Positions 49,651 through 61,640 of a DNA stretch of 64,000 bases are shown here, one piece after another (the stretch's first letter is position 1; each line of letters opens with the position of its first letter). The notes under the pieces were generated by a model. The model saw nothing but the letters and a program-made list of their open reading frames with translations, was not told the origin of the DNA and made no database searches. The stretch covers positions 56,085,098 to 56,149,097 of the forward strand of contig JBANSL010000020.1 in assembly GCA_037127255.1 (NCBI GenBank). Reading direction: 5' to 3'. Both the position numbers and the translations under genes were made by a program. This stretch comes from Persicaria tinctoria (taxonomy: Eukaryota > Streptophyta > Magnoliopsida > Caryophyllales > Polygonaceae).

Positions 49651-51285
49651 AATTGACGAAAAACGACTCAACATTACCTACATTTTAAGAAATTAATACC
49701 TCTCTAATTTTTATAGAGATTATAACGTCAGTATATATGATCTCGTTAAAAAAAATATAAAAAAAAGTGGCCACGGAAAAGATATTAATGAGATGTGATT
49801 AAGAGAGGGGGAGGGTTGATTAGCCAGCCCCTTGGCCCCATCTTGGTGTTGAACCCATTGGTGTTGGGAAATCTGATGCTTTCATCAATTAAAAAAAAAT
49901 AAAAATGACACTAATTAGCTTCTCCGCCTTTCACCACATAAAACCAGTCAAATTTCAAAAGGATCCGATTTCAGTAAAGTTGAACATCACCCAGTAGGCC
50001 AATATCCAAAGCTTCAATATTAACTCTTCTTTCTCCTGCAATAGAAATGAAAATAGTGTACTGTTAATACGCAAAGTGATGGCATTTGATGATTGAGCTT
50101 TGAAGTCTCACAAGTCACAACACTGCACTATAAGCTTCATGTTCAATTCAATAAGATGAAATTGGGTTTCCATGTCAGATTGAATTCTTGGATATGGAGG
50201 AGGACCTCCAACCATAAATCATCACCAAGTTCATACCCGAAGAAGAGGTGGGGGTGTAATTTTCTCCGAGATTTCAGATCTGGCCGGTCTCCCTCTCCGT
50301 CCCCCTTCCCTTCCTCCTCCGGCTCGGATCCCACTTCATATCTGGTCTCCCTCTCCGAGGTCGACTCCATGGAAGGAAGCCTAACCTCGCTGGAACCCGA
50401 TCTATCCCCCAGTAATCGAATTTCAACAGATTGTCCTCGATCTCGCAGTCGCTACCTTGTGTAGCCCTCCTCTCCGCCTCCCCCGTTGGTGGCAGCATCT
50501 CCGGCTCCATCAGCCGTGGTCAGCCCCTGCGCCGCTTGCGAAATCCTCCGGCGGAGGTGCGCCGAGAAATTGGAAGACTCAATTTGCTTTGTCGTTCTCC
50601 GTTCATCTACAAGGGTGCACGCGAGGAGCTTTAACTAGGCCTTCAATGGATGTCGGCAAGGACGCGAGAGGGAGAGACGGGAAAATAAGGATTATAACAT
50701 TAGCTAAAAGTAGAAAAAGTGGACATTTACCTTACCTTGTGCCCTATGATTTAAAATTTGGTTCCAAAATGACCACTTAGAGGGAAAAAAAAAAACACAA
50801 AAAAACTTTTCACAATTTGCCCTTATAATATTAAATATTTGAACAATTTATTTAAAACAAATCACAAGCTTTTTGTTCTCAAAAAAAAAAATTTACAAGC
50901 TTTTAACTTTGATTTAGAATATGTTGGCCTGAATAACAAATACAATGTCCAAATACTATATGACAGTTTTTAAAATGGCTAAATTAGTATATTTAAGAGA
51001 ATCTTTATAGAATTGGAATAATTACCCAAAGGTACAAATTAGAAAAATCAATACGGAATTTACCCAAATTCACAAGCTTTTTTTTTTTTTTTTTTTTGAG
51101 TAGGTAAATTTTCTTTTTTGTTTTGGTAAGTGGTAAGGTTAATTTTCTCAATTTAATGTTTTCTAACTAAAAAATACAAACAAGTGTCACATTTTGATTG
51201 GATATGTATAATTCCAGTCATACACCCAGTATATATGTGTAGGTTTCTCCCGTGGCCCTGCACAGCTGCCCTGCACTTATCAAAT
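49651..51285. other. Intergenic DNA with a GC-rich gene-like island
   Basis: At 50270-50640 a GC-rich stretch has overlapping ORFs in several frames on both strands with Ser/Pro/Arg-rich composition and no domain. The rest is AT-rich with homopolymer runs (T-run near 51077-51098). The island resembles leader or captured exon DNA rather than an intact gene. Confidence 0.4.
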
Positions 51286-51375
51286 CTCAAGTATCCAATC
51301 TGTCGGTTTGCAACTGCTTAGGGTTTAATTCAAAATTTAAATTTGGGGGAAACGAAGAATCCCGAACGGGCTTCC

Positions 51376-51873
51376 ATGGCGACACCGAGAGCTGACATGA
51401 AGGGCTACTACAAGCAGAAGAAGAACGCCGCCATTTCCAAGCCAACCAAATCCTCCAAGCAGAAGAAAACTTCTCACTCTGCGACTTCTGGTTCCGGCGT
51501 TGCTCAACCTTCCGCCCTCATCTCCCATGGCGGTTCCCTTGATCTTCAAGGTTTCATACTCTCTCTCTGTTCGATCTTGTTGAAAGAAATTCCAATTTGA
51601 AATACTAGATGCGATTCCGGGATTCGACAAAGCATTTTAGGGTTTCTGAATCGATTCATGTTTTTCTTTTTTTGGATAGGCGAATATGACGATAAGGAGC
51701 AACTTCTGAGGGAATTCGACATGAATATGACGTACGGCCCGTGTATGGGGATGAGCAGGACTGCGAGATGGGAGCGAGCTAATCGGTTAGGGTTGAATCC
51801 GCCTGAAAACGTGAGATCACTTCTTGCATCTGGCAATGTCAGCGATGAATGCTTGTGGAATGGCCGTGTTTGA
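51376..51873 (+). CDS. POLD4: DNA polymerase delta subunit 4 family protein, copy 2
   Basis: Two exons, 51376-51550 and 51680-51873, giving 122 residues. Same architecture and signature as copy 1 (LLREFDMNMTYGPCMGMS, ARWERANRLGLNPP), with the intron at the same codon and phase. The ending CLWNGRV looks like the authentic family C-terminus. Homology with copy 1 covers the 5' leader from about 51286, both exons and the intron, so this is a DNA duplication, not a retrocopy. Substitutions are scattered (for example Ala for Val at residue 6, Gly for Ser at 10). Confidence 0.88.
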
Positions 51874-52679
51874 TTTGAATCGCAACTCGTCCGATCTTGT
51901 TTCTGTGAAAAAAGGTTCAGTCTCTAGCTGTGCTGACATGAAATCTGTGTTAGAACTTAGAATGATTCCTGATCTTTAAAACACCTTTGTTCATCCTTTT
52001 CTTTGTACTGTCATTTCGAATCTTGTTCAGTTCTAACTTGCAACTTGATGAATGTTATCAAACTCAAAAATTAAAATGTGCGTTTTGAGTTCTTGATTTT
52101 TCGGTTCTGTGTGTGATGGTGGATTGGATTCAGTGTGAGCAAAACTGCCTGCGATGTTGCAATTGACTTTGATCAGGAAGCATTCCTGCAGATTACCCCA
52201 TCAATTGATGAATGAATCCACCCAACAATGTTTTGATCTGATCTGTGTTAGATTTTTTAGATTGATTTAGGCAACTTTTATTGTCATCTTCATGTTTGTA
52301 GCTTAATGTTGCAGTGATTTGGACAACTTTCTAGATGCACATTCAAACACCTTCATTATGGAAAAAAATAAAATAAAAATCGATCCATTAATTCATATCT
52401 AAAATTAATCAAATGAGATAAAATTTTGATACCATTTGAAATTGGAGGAACCAAACAAGGTAAAGGAGGAAAAAAGCAAGGAAACGTTGACAGCGTGGGT
52501 GCAGGTACGCATTTTACTCTCGTCCTCATCCCTATTTTTCCTCATAGCTAAGTAGAAGAAAAGAAAGGAAAAGAAAAACAAAGCAATTGGAGATTTGGGG
52601 GATCACCAGGCATGGGATTTGAAAGGAGGAGGTTGTCGAATTCGAGATAGAGACAAGAAGAAGAAGAAACGAAATATAG
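51874..52679. other. Intergenic DNA, POLD4 3' side and RABA1 leader
   Basis: No extra gene seen. The last ~130 bases are A/G-rich and probably the RABA1 5' UTR. The RABA1 promoter must lie here, but no element is distinctive enough to call. Confidence 0.5.
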
Positions 52680-53456
52680 ATGGCATACAGGGCGGATGAC
52701 GATTATGATTACTTGTTCAAGGTGGTGCTGATAGGCGATTCTGGTGTCGGAAAATCCAACCTTCTCTCTCGGTTCACCCGCAACGAATTCAGCCTCGAGT
52801 CGAAGTCCACCATTGGCGTTGAGTTTGCCACTCGTAGCATCAATGTCGACGATAAGGTCATCAAGGCTCAAATCTGGGATACTGCTGGCCAAGAAAGGTT
52901 TACAGCTATGTTTATGTCAATATATAGATTGTACCTTTGAAACATTCATCTTCAATCTTGATCGATGATTTGAGAATCCGATTGATCCAATAATGATATT
53001 TTGTTCGTCTTTCGTTGATGAAGGTACCGCGCTATCACCAGCGCATACTACAGAGGAGCGGTGGGGGCTTTGGTCGTCTACGACATAACCCGCCGCATCA
53101 CGTTCGAGAACGTGGAGAGGTGGCTGAAGGAGCTTCGGGACCATACGGACACGAACATCGTTGTAATGCTGGTGGGCAACAAGGCAGATTTGCGACACCT
53201 GAGGGCTGTCTCCACAGACGATGGCAGCGGCTTTGCAGAGAGGGAGAGCACCTTCTTCATGGAAACCTCTGCACTAGAATCCCTTCATGTTGAGGACGCC
53301 TTCAAGGAGGTGCTCGCGCAGATCTACCACGTGGTGAGCAGGAAAGCTCTCGACATTGGGGACGACCCTGCGGTGTTGCCCAAGGGAAAGACCATCGACA
53401 TCAGCAGTAGAGATGAGGTATCGGCGGTCAACAAAGGTGGGTGTTGCTCCAGTTGA
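52680..53456 (+). CDS. RABA1: Rab11-type small GTPase, RABA1 subgroup
   Basis: Two exons, 52680-52897 and 53024-53456, giving 216 residues. RABA GTPases direct trans-Golgi/recycling-endosome traffic to the plasma membrane and cell plate. Nucleotide-binding motifs are all intact: P-loop GDSGVGKS (~19-26), switch I STIGVEF, switch [13 protein letters not shown] (split by the intron within the Arg codon), NKAD and ETSAL. The C-terminus CCSS supports double geranylgeranylation. The intron splitting the AGQER codon is the usual position in this subgroup, from memory. No defects. The 5' end is the first ATG after an A/G-rich leader. Confidence 0.95.
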
Positions 53457-53880
53457 AGTGTAAAGAAACAGGTGATGGCAAATGTGTGGAGGGTGGGTTT
53501 GAATACTTGTTCATAACAGTGTCAATTTGGAAGGATTTCGCAAAAGAGAAAATCATACAACATAGTGAATGATGTAAGTAGAAAAATAGGATTTTTTCTT
53601 TCTTGCTTGCTGATCATTCTGAATATCTGATTAAAAGACTTACTTTGACTGTTGTTTTGATTCTGATTAATACCAGCCGTTGTTGTGGGATTTACTGGGC
53701 TTGTTGTTGTCGTGTATCCCTTCAGCCATTGCTTATGTAATGAGCAACACGAAACGACAATTTAGCTACAGAGATGGGATAAAAAAGCTGTTTGTTTTAT
53801 GTAAACGTGTTTACAACCTTAAAATGCTTCAGGATATACAGAGATGAGAGAACCAGTCGAGAAAAAGGTTACACAGTAGG
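53457..53880. other. RABA1 3' flank
   Basis: AT-rich probable 3' UTR of RABA1 passing into intergenic DNA; no other feature seen. Confidence 0.45.
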
Positions 53881-53989
53881 TAGAAACAATAAAACTGAAG
53901 GAAGCAACCATCTCGCTCTCTGGGATTACAAAGAACAATTGATGATTGATATACAAGAGGTGCACTCCTGACATAAATGCATCCCTAAA

Positions 53990-55487
53990 TCTGTCTAGGA
54001 AGGGAGATGTTCAGACTTCAGACACATCTGCGTTGTGATTTGGATGTCTGAAAGTACACTTCCATAGAGTTGGCCTGCAGCAGAAAGAAAATAAGGAATC
54101 ATATAATGTTGCACATTAAAGGGACTACTTTTTGACAAATGATGGAATGATACTTGGTAAATCTAAAGCATATAACCATGACAGCATCCCAATATTGTGA
54201 AGATTTAAATTGCACAAATTAAAGCAAATGCAGGCAAACTCCACCGAAATGTACAGATTAATGCAAATTGCAAAGATAACATAAACTGCACAACACGCTG
54301 CAGAGCTGAATTGGGAAATCCCTGAAAATCATAATAACAACGGTCATTTATCCCTGTTAGAGAATTCAATCTCAAGCCAAAATAAGAGAAATAACTTGGC
54401 TATAGTATCGGCGTCAGGAATCTCACTGGCAGTTAAATGTGCAATTTGCAAACAAGTGTCAGAGGACAGTATAAGTAGAATTAGTGAAATTAAGCATTCT
54501 CAATTTTATCCTACCATGTATGAACTTTACCAAAAAAATCTTCCCATGTATGAATATCATATACGCGACATAGAAAATACAGCAAGTGCAGAAACTACTG
54601 AGCATTCACATGCCCTATAAGATGTACATTCAGGTATATACAAAATACAAATAGTACAATTAGATTTCAACTTGAAACCTTGCAAATAAGAAATCGCTAT
54701 TCCATGAAGCAAAAACATCAATTTAACCTTCCTCTCAACCACAGTCGATGAAAATCTCACATATCTCCTGTCTTCCCCCTTTATTACACCCCACTTCACT
54801 AAGGTAAACCTTTTTCACTAACTTCTAATGTTTATGAAATGCTAAGGTTCAAACTTCAAAGACAACCCATTGATTGCATTCAGATTGAGCATATAAGCTA
54901 CCATGCTTGAAGCATTTTGCCCTTCAAACAGTTTTCTATTGCAGGACTACAGTAGCACCATCCTCAACATGCTTAAAAAATTGACAATACCACACAAACT
55001 CACAAAGATACTCAACACTACCAATCTTGTATACAGCTCAAAACAAGGCCATAAGTCGAGATCTTTAGCAGTAGCGCATTAATCCTAGCGAGCACAATTA
55101 TTCGCCTTTTGTTTCATCCAACAGTCGATCACGAACCCCCGAGGCTCAATAAATTTCTCCATAACACAATATATGAGTTGATTTTTATTGGTACCATAAT
55201 TTCTTCACTCCAAGAGAGAAATAAACTTCTCTTAGCTAAAGACATCTTATTCTCAGGAAAAATTCCAATGCAGAATCAGAAATCGACTGCACAACCAAAA
55301 AGGCAATAATCCAAATAGGCTTACCACCACAAAAGAGTCACCTAACTTAACATCAAACCCTAAACATTAACAAATTGAACCATAATCAGCTCAAGTTCAT
55401 CATCAATCCCTAACAGCTAGCAGTTCATCCTCAATTCCACCAGCAAACAAAAACCAGTAATTCTGAAAAGGGCTGAAAAAACCTACC
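53990..55487 (-). other. Possible 3'-UTR intron and distal exon of the small membrane-protein gene
   Basis: On the minus strand a GTAGGT donor follows the stop codon of the gene at 55504 by ~15 bases (exon edge 55487). A strong acceptor, CTTTCTGCTGCAG, ends at 54075. If used, a ~1.4-kb intron in the 3' UTR would join a terminal exon starting at 54074. Nothing else in 54.1-55.48 kb looks coding. Confidence 0.4.
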
Positions 55488-55503
55488 ATCTGAAAATCAA
55501 CCA

Positions 55504-55863
55504 TCAGTGATCGGAAGATGAGGGCTGGTTCTTGTTGTTGGGATCGTCTTTGCGGGAGCTCAAAGAAGGAAGGGGATTGGAGCCCTTAACGACCCAACCC
55601 AAAGCGAAGAAGGCGGCGCCGGCGAGAATGGCGGTACCCCAAGCGTGAGAGTACCATTTGCTGTACTGCCTAATCGCGTACCTCCATTGATCCCTCAGGG
55701 TTGCCGCGTCCGGGTTCACCGTGTCCGGCGGGTTCGGGTAATTGATCCTCCGACCCGAATTCGAGTACCCGCTGCTGGCTTCCCCTGGCAGCTTCGAGGG
55801 TTGTGGCGGTGGACTTGCAGTGGGGAGATCCGGTTGGGTTTTGGGGTTTCCTGGTTCTGCCAT
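55504..55863 (-). CDS. Small plant membrane protein, unknown function
   Basis: Single coding exon, 119 residues. The first ~55 residues are Pro/Ser-rich and presumably disordered. A basic/aromatic stretch DQWRYAIRQYSKWYSHAW leads into one hydrophobic helix (TAILAGAAFFALGWVV, ~77-92), then a polar Ser/Asn/Lys-rich tail. One central helix with short soluble arms suggests an organelle or ER membrane microprotein, but I do not recognise the family. It ends close to a GTAGGT donor that may begin a 3'-UTR intron. Convergent with RABA1. Confidence 0.75.
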   Translation of the reverse strand: MAEPGNPKTQPDLPTASPPPQPSKLPGEASSGYSNSGRRINYPNPPDTVNPDAATLRDQWRYAIRQYSKWYSHAWGTAILAGAAFFALGWVVKGSNPLPSLSSRKDDPNNKNQPSSSDH

Positions 55864-56584
55864 TAGCTGATTCCTGTTTGGGATTTTGGGGTTTCAGGAT
55901 TGTTTGGGATTTTTATTCTTTTTTGCCCCTAAATCGATTAAAGTGGCTTCGTTCATTGCGAATATCTGTTTGATTTCTTGAAGGGGCCTGCGTGGCACAG
56001 CAATGCCAATCTATATCATCAATTCATGATGAATTCAACCTACCGAATAATAAAAATTGATGAATTCATTTGATTGTTGGTAAAAGTTTCATCACTTGTC
56101 ACTAGATGATTGTACTGTTGATAAGGGGGTATAAGAAGTTTATAATGTATACCCATAATCCCTAATTGGAAAATGTACAACCTCAGTTTCTGAAAATCAA
56201 TCTCTAATTACATTATTAACGATGTATTGTTTTGGAAAAGTTTGTGGCAGACGAATCTACAAATTAACCAACACAGATGGAGCAAAACCTGAACGGTAAA
56301 TGTATATAGATAAGAAACAACCAGGTGTCCAAATCCAAAAGTTAAATTATACCCACCACATGATTGCATAGATGTTCAAAAGGCATAAAACAAAGATCAT
56401 GTTTGCTCCAGTACAGCAAAGCATTACTTGGTCATAGGGCTAAACAGAGTAGTGACCCACAGCATCTACAACAATGATAAGAAGATATAGCCAGAGGTTC
56501 TTGTTTCCCTTGAAATATAGAGAAAACGTCCACAAAAACACAGGTTTGCACGGCATTCCAACCCCGTTCTAGAGCTTAAAAAGA
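55864..56584. other. Intergenic DNA between two minus-strand genes
   Basis: Contains the promoter side of the membrane-protein gene and the 3' UTR of the PDAP1-like gene. No distinctive element seen. Confidence 0.45.
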
Positions 56585-59415
56585 TCACTTGCGAGCTTCA
56601 ACCTTCTTCTGCTCTTTTGCTGAGATACCCAACACCAAAAAAATGACGATCATACTCTAAAGGATAGCCAAATGACAAGCAACAGAGAACCGTAAGCAAC
56701 AGAAAGCTTACCAGCCTTTTCTTCATCTCGCTTCTTTGCAGCTTCCGCCCTCTGCTCACGGATCAGTTTCAACCTCTCTGCACAAGTATATAGTTGAGGT
56801 AGATCACATATCAGAAACAGAGTAAGATAAGAGCAACAATGTCTCACTAAAGATGAAAAATAAATAAGATTGAAAAAACAACTTGCATTGCATCTTAAAC
56901 AAAGCACCAAAATAAATCCGGGAATGCTCGGGATTTTTAAGTCGATGTTTTCAGTCCAGAGTCGCAAAAATGCATCGCAGTCAGCACTTTAAATACTACT
57001 ATACATTCCTTGTTCAGTAATAAACCTGGTCGGATAGTTTGGAAGCGAAAATGCACATAATAGCTCAACAGGCTATTCACAGGTCAGTGTGCAAAATAAT
57101 CTACTCAACCATGTTAGCTTTGTTGACATTAGATTAAACAGAAAAAGAAAAGAAATCAGCAAATCTGTGTAATGTGATGTCAGTCCTAAATGACAAACAG
57201 TACACAAATCATAGTTCCTTCCATAATCATTAAAAAACAAGTATATCTGTTTCTACTCTCTAGCATATAATCCACCAACCTTTTGACCTGCAAGAAGGAA
57301 GAATGGCTTATGGGGGAGGAACAAGCAAATAAGTGAAACTTACCCAAGTCTTTCCTTGCTTGCTCTGTCTTCCCTTGTTCTTGTAGTTTCATGTATCTTT
57401 CACGAGCTTGCTGTTTCTCCAACTCCTCCCTATTAAAATAAAACTTGCAGACAGGTTAGTATATTTCTACTTTTAAAAAAAGCTGATTATCCTAAAATTA
57501 TGGCATAACCATAATCACTTTAGTTTAGATTGTGTCCAGAAGCCGTATGTACAAAATGTATAATAGCATGCAAATCATTGATAACTAATTTGTGATCAGT
57601 TTGGCAGATATATCATCCACATCAACTCCTTACCCCTGATATCGTTTAGCTTTGCCTCAAATGCAAGAAACAATATGTGTCGTTTTACTGGTCATCACCA
57701 ATTCTTAACTCACCAATATTTAATTAACATCCCTAGATAGAAACAGTTTATCTCTTATTTTAATAAATTATCACTGCTACCATTTCTAAACTGCATGGAA
57801 ACCAAAAAGGAGTTTAACAGAGGTGGGTAAGGACACGAGATGAATACAACACTAACAAAAATACAAAAACATAGCAAAAAAATATCAACGGGAAATTGGG
57901 AATCAATGGGTTTGAAGTTTTCAAAGAGTTTATTTCTTAACCTAGGACAAAGAGAACAACCAAAGGTTCCACAAAAGCAGATTCACATCAATGGAATTCT
58001 TTAGTCAACCTTTTGAGATGATTCTCCGAATGTAAAAAACGAAAAAAGTTCATAATATTATCGTTATATGATGGTTAAATGAAAACCAGTTAGCTAAAAA
58101 CCAATTGACCCCAGTAGTAATCTGAAAGATTCTCTACAAATTATGAAAAAAATCAAATATTGCGTATCTCAGAAATCCCTGCCAAATCAAACCAGTGCAA
58201 GCAATCAGATGGAACCTATATACAAACTGACAGTTCAAAACCTTTGTCTGATTATGATACAAAATATTTATATAGCAGAGTGACACAACAGAAGAAGAAG
58301 AAGAAGAAGAAGAAGAAGAAGAAGAAGAAGAAGAAGAAGAAAACAACAAACACAATACCAGAGTTGAAATAACAAACCTTTCACGCCTGGAAAGTTCAGT
58401 AGTTCTCTCCATCTGCAAATAGAGTTGGAACTTCATTAAATGATATGTTTATAATTTATACTACCTGATTTCACTAGCATTACTATGGACATTGCAAAGT
58501 TATAAATAATTAAAAAAAAACGAATAAGAACTTACATCAATATCTTTAGCTTTAATGTTCTTTGGCTTCTGTAGATTTGGGTTTTCAATCTCAATAATAC
58601 CTTGGGTTCCCTTTCGCTAAACACCAGAAATAAAAGCGAAATATATTGATAATCAGCGACCATAAAAGGTTAATCATAGACTAGGTAGATGAAATACATG
58701 AAAAAATAATTAGACACTCACTTTAGCATCATCAGCTGATTCATCTTCGGATTCTGATTCATCCTCAGACCTTTCCACCTCCTCCTCTTCCTCTTCTTCT
58801 ACCTATTCACCCCGAACAGATTAAGTTTTTAAAACCTTGGAGATGCATTTTGCAAGAATGTAAACATTGGGCTATACAAAAGCGACAAATACACTCCTCA
58901 GCTTACCTTTCGGCTGAAGGATCGAGGACGAGAAGACGTCCCAGCAGCTGCAATCATTTGAAGTGCAAAACAGAAACAAAGTCAGCCTCTATTCATTTTA
59001 AAAAACTCTTGACCAATAATTAACAGGCAAAAATTCACGGATAATTTCAAAACTCTTCACAGTAACAGAACAAATTTGATTATATCTGGGCGTTCTCTGA
59101 AGAGGAATCAGATTTCTGATGCATAAACTCCAATAAAAAAAACCCTAGCATGTATGATTCAATCCCCTACCCATACTACAAGACAATCAATCCTAACACA
59201 GGAAAACACAAATAAATCCCAAGAGCAAAAATGGCCGATAAACCCTAAAATCGAACGCTATTCAAAATTGAAGCTAAGAAAGAAAATTGAGAACAAAGTG
59301 GATCCCTAATCCAAAACAAAAGGGGGAAACGAACAGGAAAGAGCTTACAGATCTCTTCGGGGGTAGAGAACTGGCGGCGGCCAGTGGGCTTAGCCTTGTA
59401 TTTGCCCCTTCCCAT
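56585..59415 (-). CDS. PDAP1: 28-kDa heat- and acid-stable phosphoprotein family (PDAP1/HASPP28)
   Basis: Eight exons on minus: 59415-59349, 58947-58907, 58802-58722, 58616-58536, 58412-58378, 57429-57344, 56777-56712 and 56619-56585, all in phase, 163 residues. The start MGRGKYKAKPTGRRQFS is the family N-terminus. Then come an acidic run (VEEEEEEEVERSEDESESED), the conserved KGTQGIIEIENPN segment, and a long charged helix (TTELSRRER, EELEKQQARERY, LKLIREQRAEAAKKRDEEK) ending KKVEARK. This is the HASPP28 domain; the animal protein is a casein-kinase substrate that binds PDGF, but its plant role is not known. Small exons explain why no long ORF exists. A (GAA)n run lies in intron 5. Confidence 0.92.
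58290..58341. repeat. (GAA)n microsatellite in PDAP1 intron 5
   Basis: About 16 GAA units on + (CTT on the transcribed-gene strand), starting ~35 bases after the exon 5 donor. It forms a pyrimidine-rich tract within the transcript and could create false ORFs in both directions. Confidence 0.95.
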
Positions 59416-59971
59416 AATCGCTCCTCGAAGCAACAAATTAGCGAAGCTTATTACGAACAAGCTGAGGAGGAACCAGAATTTGAAGGGAGGGATGAAGCAA
59501 GGCTATATATATATAGCGTAACATATTTGGGATTAGAGGTGACAATCGGGTCTTGGGTCGGGTAATACTCGTTCGAGTTCGTTTAATATCGGGACGGGTC
59601 AATACCGGGTTTATTATGTATTCGAGTTAGGTTGGGTCGGATCGGGTCGAATAATTTCACTCAAAATGAATTTTGGGTTCCATTGTGTAAGGGAGCCAGG
59701 TCTGGTTAAGTCGGATTATATTTAATTTTATTATAAAGTAATTATTATTATTTATTTATCTTAATTATTAATTATTAAATTTTACTTATTTATTTATTTT
59801 ATGTTTTATTATATAATTAAGTTATTATTGTGTTTAAAAAGAGAAAATTATAGAGTCGATAAGGATGGGTCGTGTCTTGATTAGATTATCGAATATAAGT
59901 CTTGAACCGAGTTTGCCTATGTTTGGTCAATATGATCATCAACTCATCGGCTAACGGGTAAAAAAGAGTTC
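59416..59971. other. PDAP1 upstream region with GGGTC-rich repeat DNA
   Basis: Proximal ~100 bp should be the PDAP1 leader and promoter. From about 59535 to 59700, GGGTCGGGT-, TCGGGTC- and CGAGTT-type words recur, a style common in plant MITE termini, but no partner end could be fixed. Confidence 0.45.
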
Positions 59972-60582
59972 AGATTGAAGTTTTTTTTTGTTGATTAGGA
60001 AAGAATTCGGGCGAGCGGGCTTTATCCGGCAGCATCCTTTCGGATGAGGTCTAAAAGATCTAAATCGTTGTGAATATCGACTCCCTGGGCTGAGAGGTAA
60101 AGGTGTGCAAACTTATCAGCCACTCTGTTACCTATACGGGAAACATGAAAGAAGGAAACTTCTTTCAAAGTCGATGAAATGAGTTTTAACATTTGACATT
60201 ATCAGTTCAATTTCCCAATGACATTTAGATTTTTTATTAAGATGGTTTATAATTATACTAGAGTCACCTTCAGTGTGGATTTTTGGTTAAGATGTGGAGT
60301 CGAATAACGTGTTGGATTCCGAGTTTTAGATGAAGAGCTTCAACTTTTAATGGACTTTGTTTTACTAAGTTTTTGATAACATATTTGTAATGGGCGTCCT
60401 ATCCAATATCGGATTATGGCTCCAACTGAGTTATCATTATTTGTGATTGTGGAACCATCAAAATTGAGCTTGAGAGTTCCCCACGAGGATTTACGCCACA
60501 TAATCTTATCACACTTTTTTTCTTCTTTGGATGATTGGGACGTTGCGTGTGTTTGGGGAAATCCTCATCTAGATTGAAGTTT
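59972..60582 (-). mobile_element. 5'-truncated LINE tail with 12-bp target duplication
   Basis: Body 59984-60570, flanked by AGATTGAAGTTT (59972-59983 and 60571-60582). The T-run at 59981 is its poly(A) tail on the opposite strand. The minus strand keeps a decayed RNase H (HTEGDSSIIINHLNKKSKCHW-like around 60205-60285) and the same CATCCTTTCGGATGAGGTC motif as the element at 6986-7515, so both belong to one family. Confidence 0.8.
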
Positions 60583-61640
60583 GGTTATGGTTGCGCATAG
60601 TACAAAATTTTTGGATCAAATTAGAGCAGAATTAGATGAATCGGATTGGTCATCTCATCTCAATTTTTTCCCTTCTTTTTTGAGCAAACAAACCTTTCCA
60701 TTAAACAAAATCAGCTTGCAAAACAGAGTATATCAAAGAGGGGGAATATTCATTGTTATTGAGAGTATTATACTATTATATATGTGAGAATTATTTATAT
60801 TTACGTAATATTTTAAATTAAATACTATAAAAACTAATCTAGCATCGAAATAATTTTTTTAAAACAAGTATTGAAATAATCTCAACTATTGAATATTTCA
60901 TTAATATGATTGATTTATTCTATCCATATTAATAGAAAAATAACTTTCAAAATTTATACTTGCAAATATAGCTGATGCAATTTTTTTTATAAATAGTTTA
61001 AATAAATACAATAATAATAATAAAATAATTTTGATTTTTTTTTCCAACTTCATACAGTATGATTTAATGGATCATAGTTAACAAGCCCCAGATTTGACAT
61101 TTTAAAAAATCATTTTAAGACTCATATTGACTTTTATACTCACATAAGGAAGAAAAATTGTTGTTTGAATATTAGCCGGTAAAAATCTCTTGAACTGATC
61201 AAAAGGCACCTAAGCACGGAAGCCAGGTTACCGGCAAACCTGTGATTAACCTTAACATATGGATAATAACCGGTAAAACTTACAAAAAGTCAAACACCGT
61301 TACAGAATAAAGACCAAGAACTATGGATGACAATGGGGCGGAGAATTCCCGTCGCAGAGACATGGATGGGGAAATTAAATGGGAACGGGGATGGGGAAAT
61401 TAAATGGGGACGAGAATGGGGCCAAAGTGATACCCCGTCTGGAGAAGGGGATAATAGTCATCACCCCGTTTCCCGCCCTGCCCCGCCCCCGTTGAGGAAA
61501 CCCGCAGAGATCCCCGATAGGGGAGTATGAAATCCCCATTTGTGTTTAGATCTTATATGAGCTTAAATAATTTTTCTTTTATTTTTAAACTTTTACCTTA
61601 TAATTTACGTTTATGAGATATTATATGTAAATTTTATGAG
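60583..61640. other. Intergenic DNA with a G/C-rich repeated patch
   Basis: AT-rich to about 61300. At 61330-61545, GATGGGGAAATTAAATGGG occurs twice, ~32 bp apart, with further G4 runs followed by C4-C5 runs. The patch could form quadruplex or hairpin structure and may be part of a transposon terminus. No gene. Confidence 0.45.

Noticed and set aside
58160..58372. 70-codon ORF with a poly-Lys run
   Set aside because: Created by the GAA microsatellite in PDAP1 intron 5.
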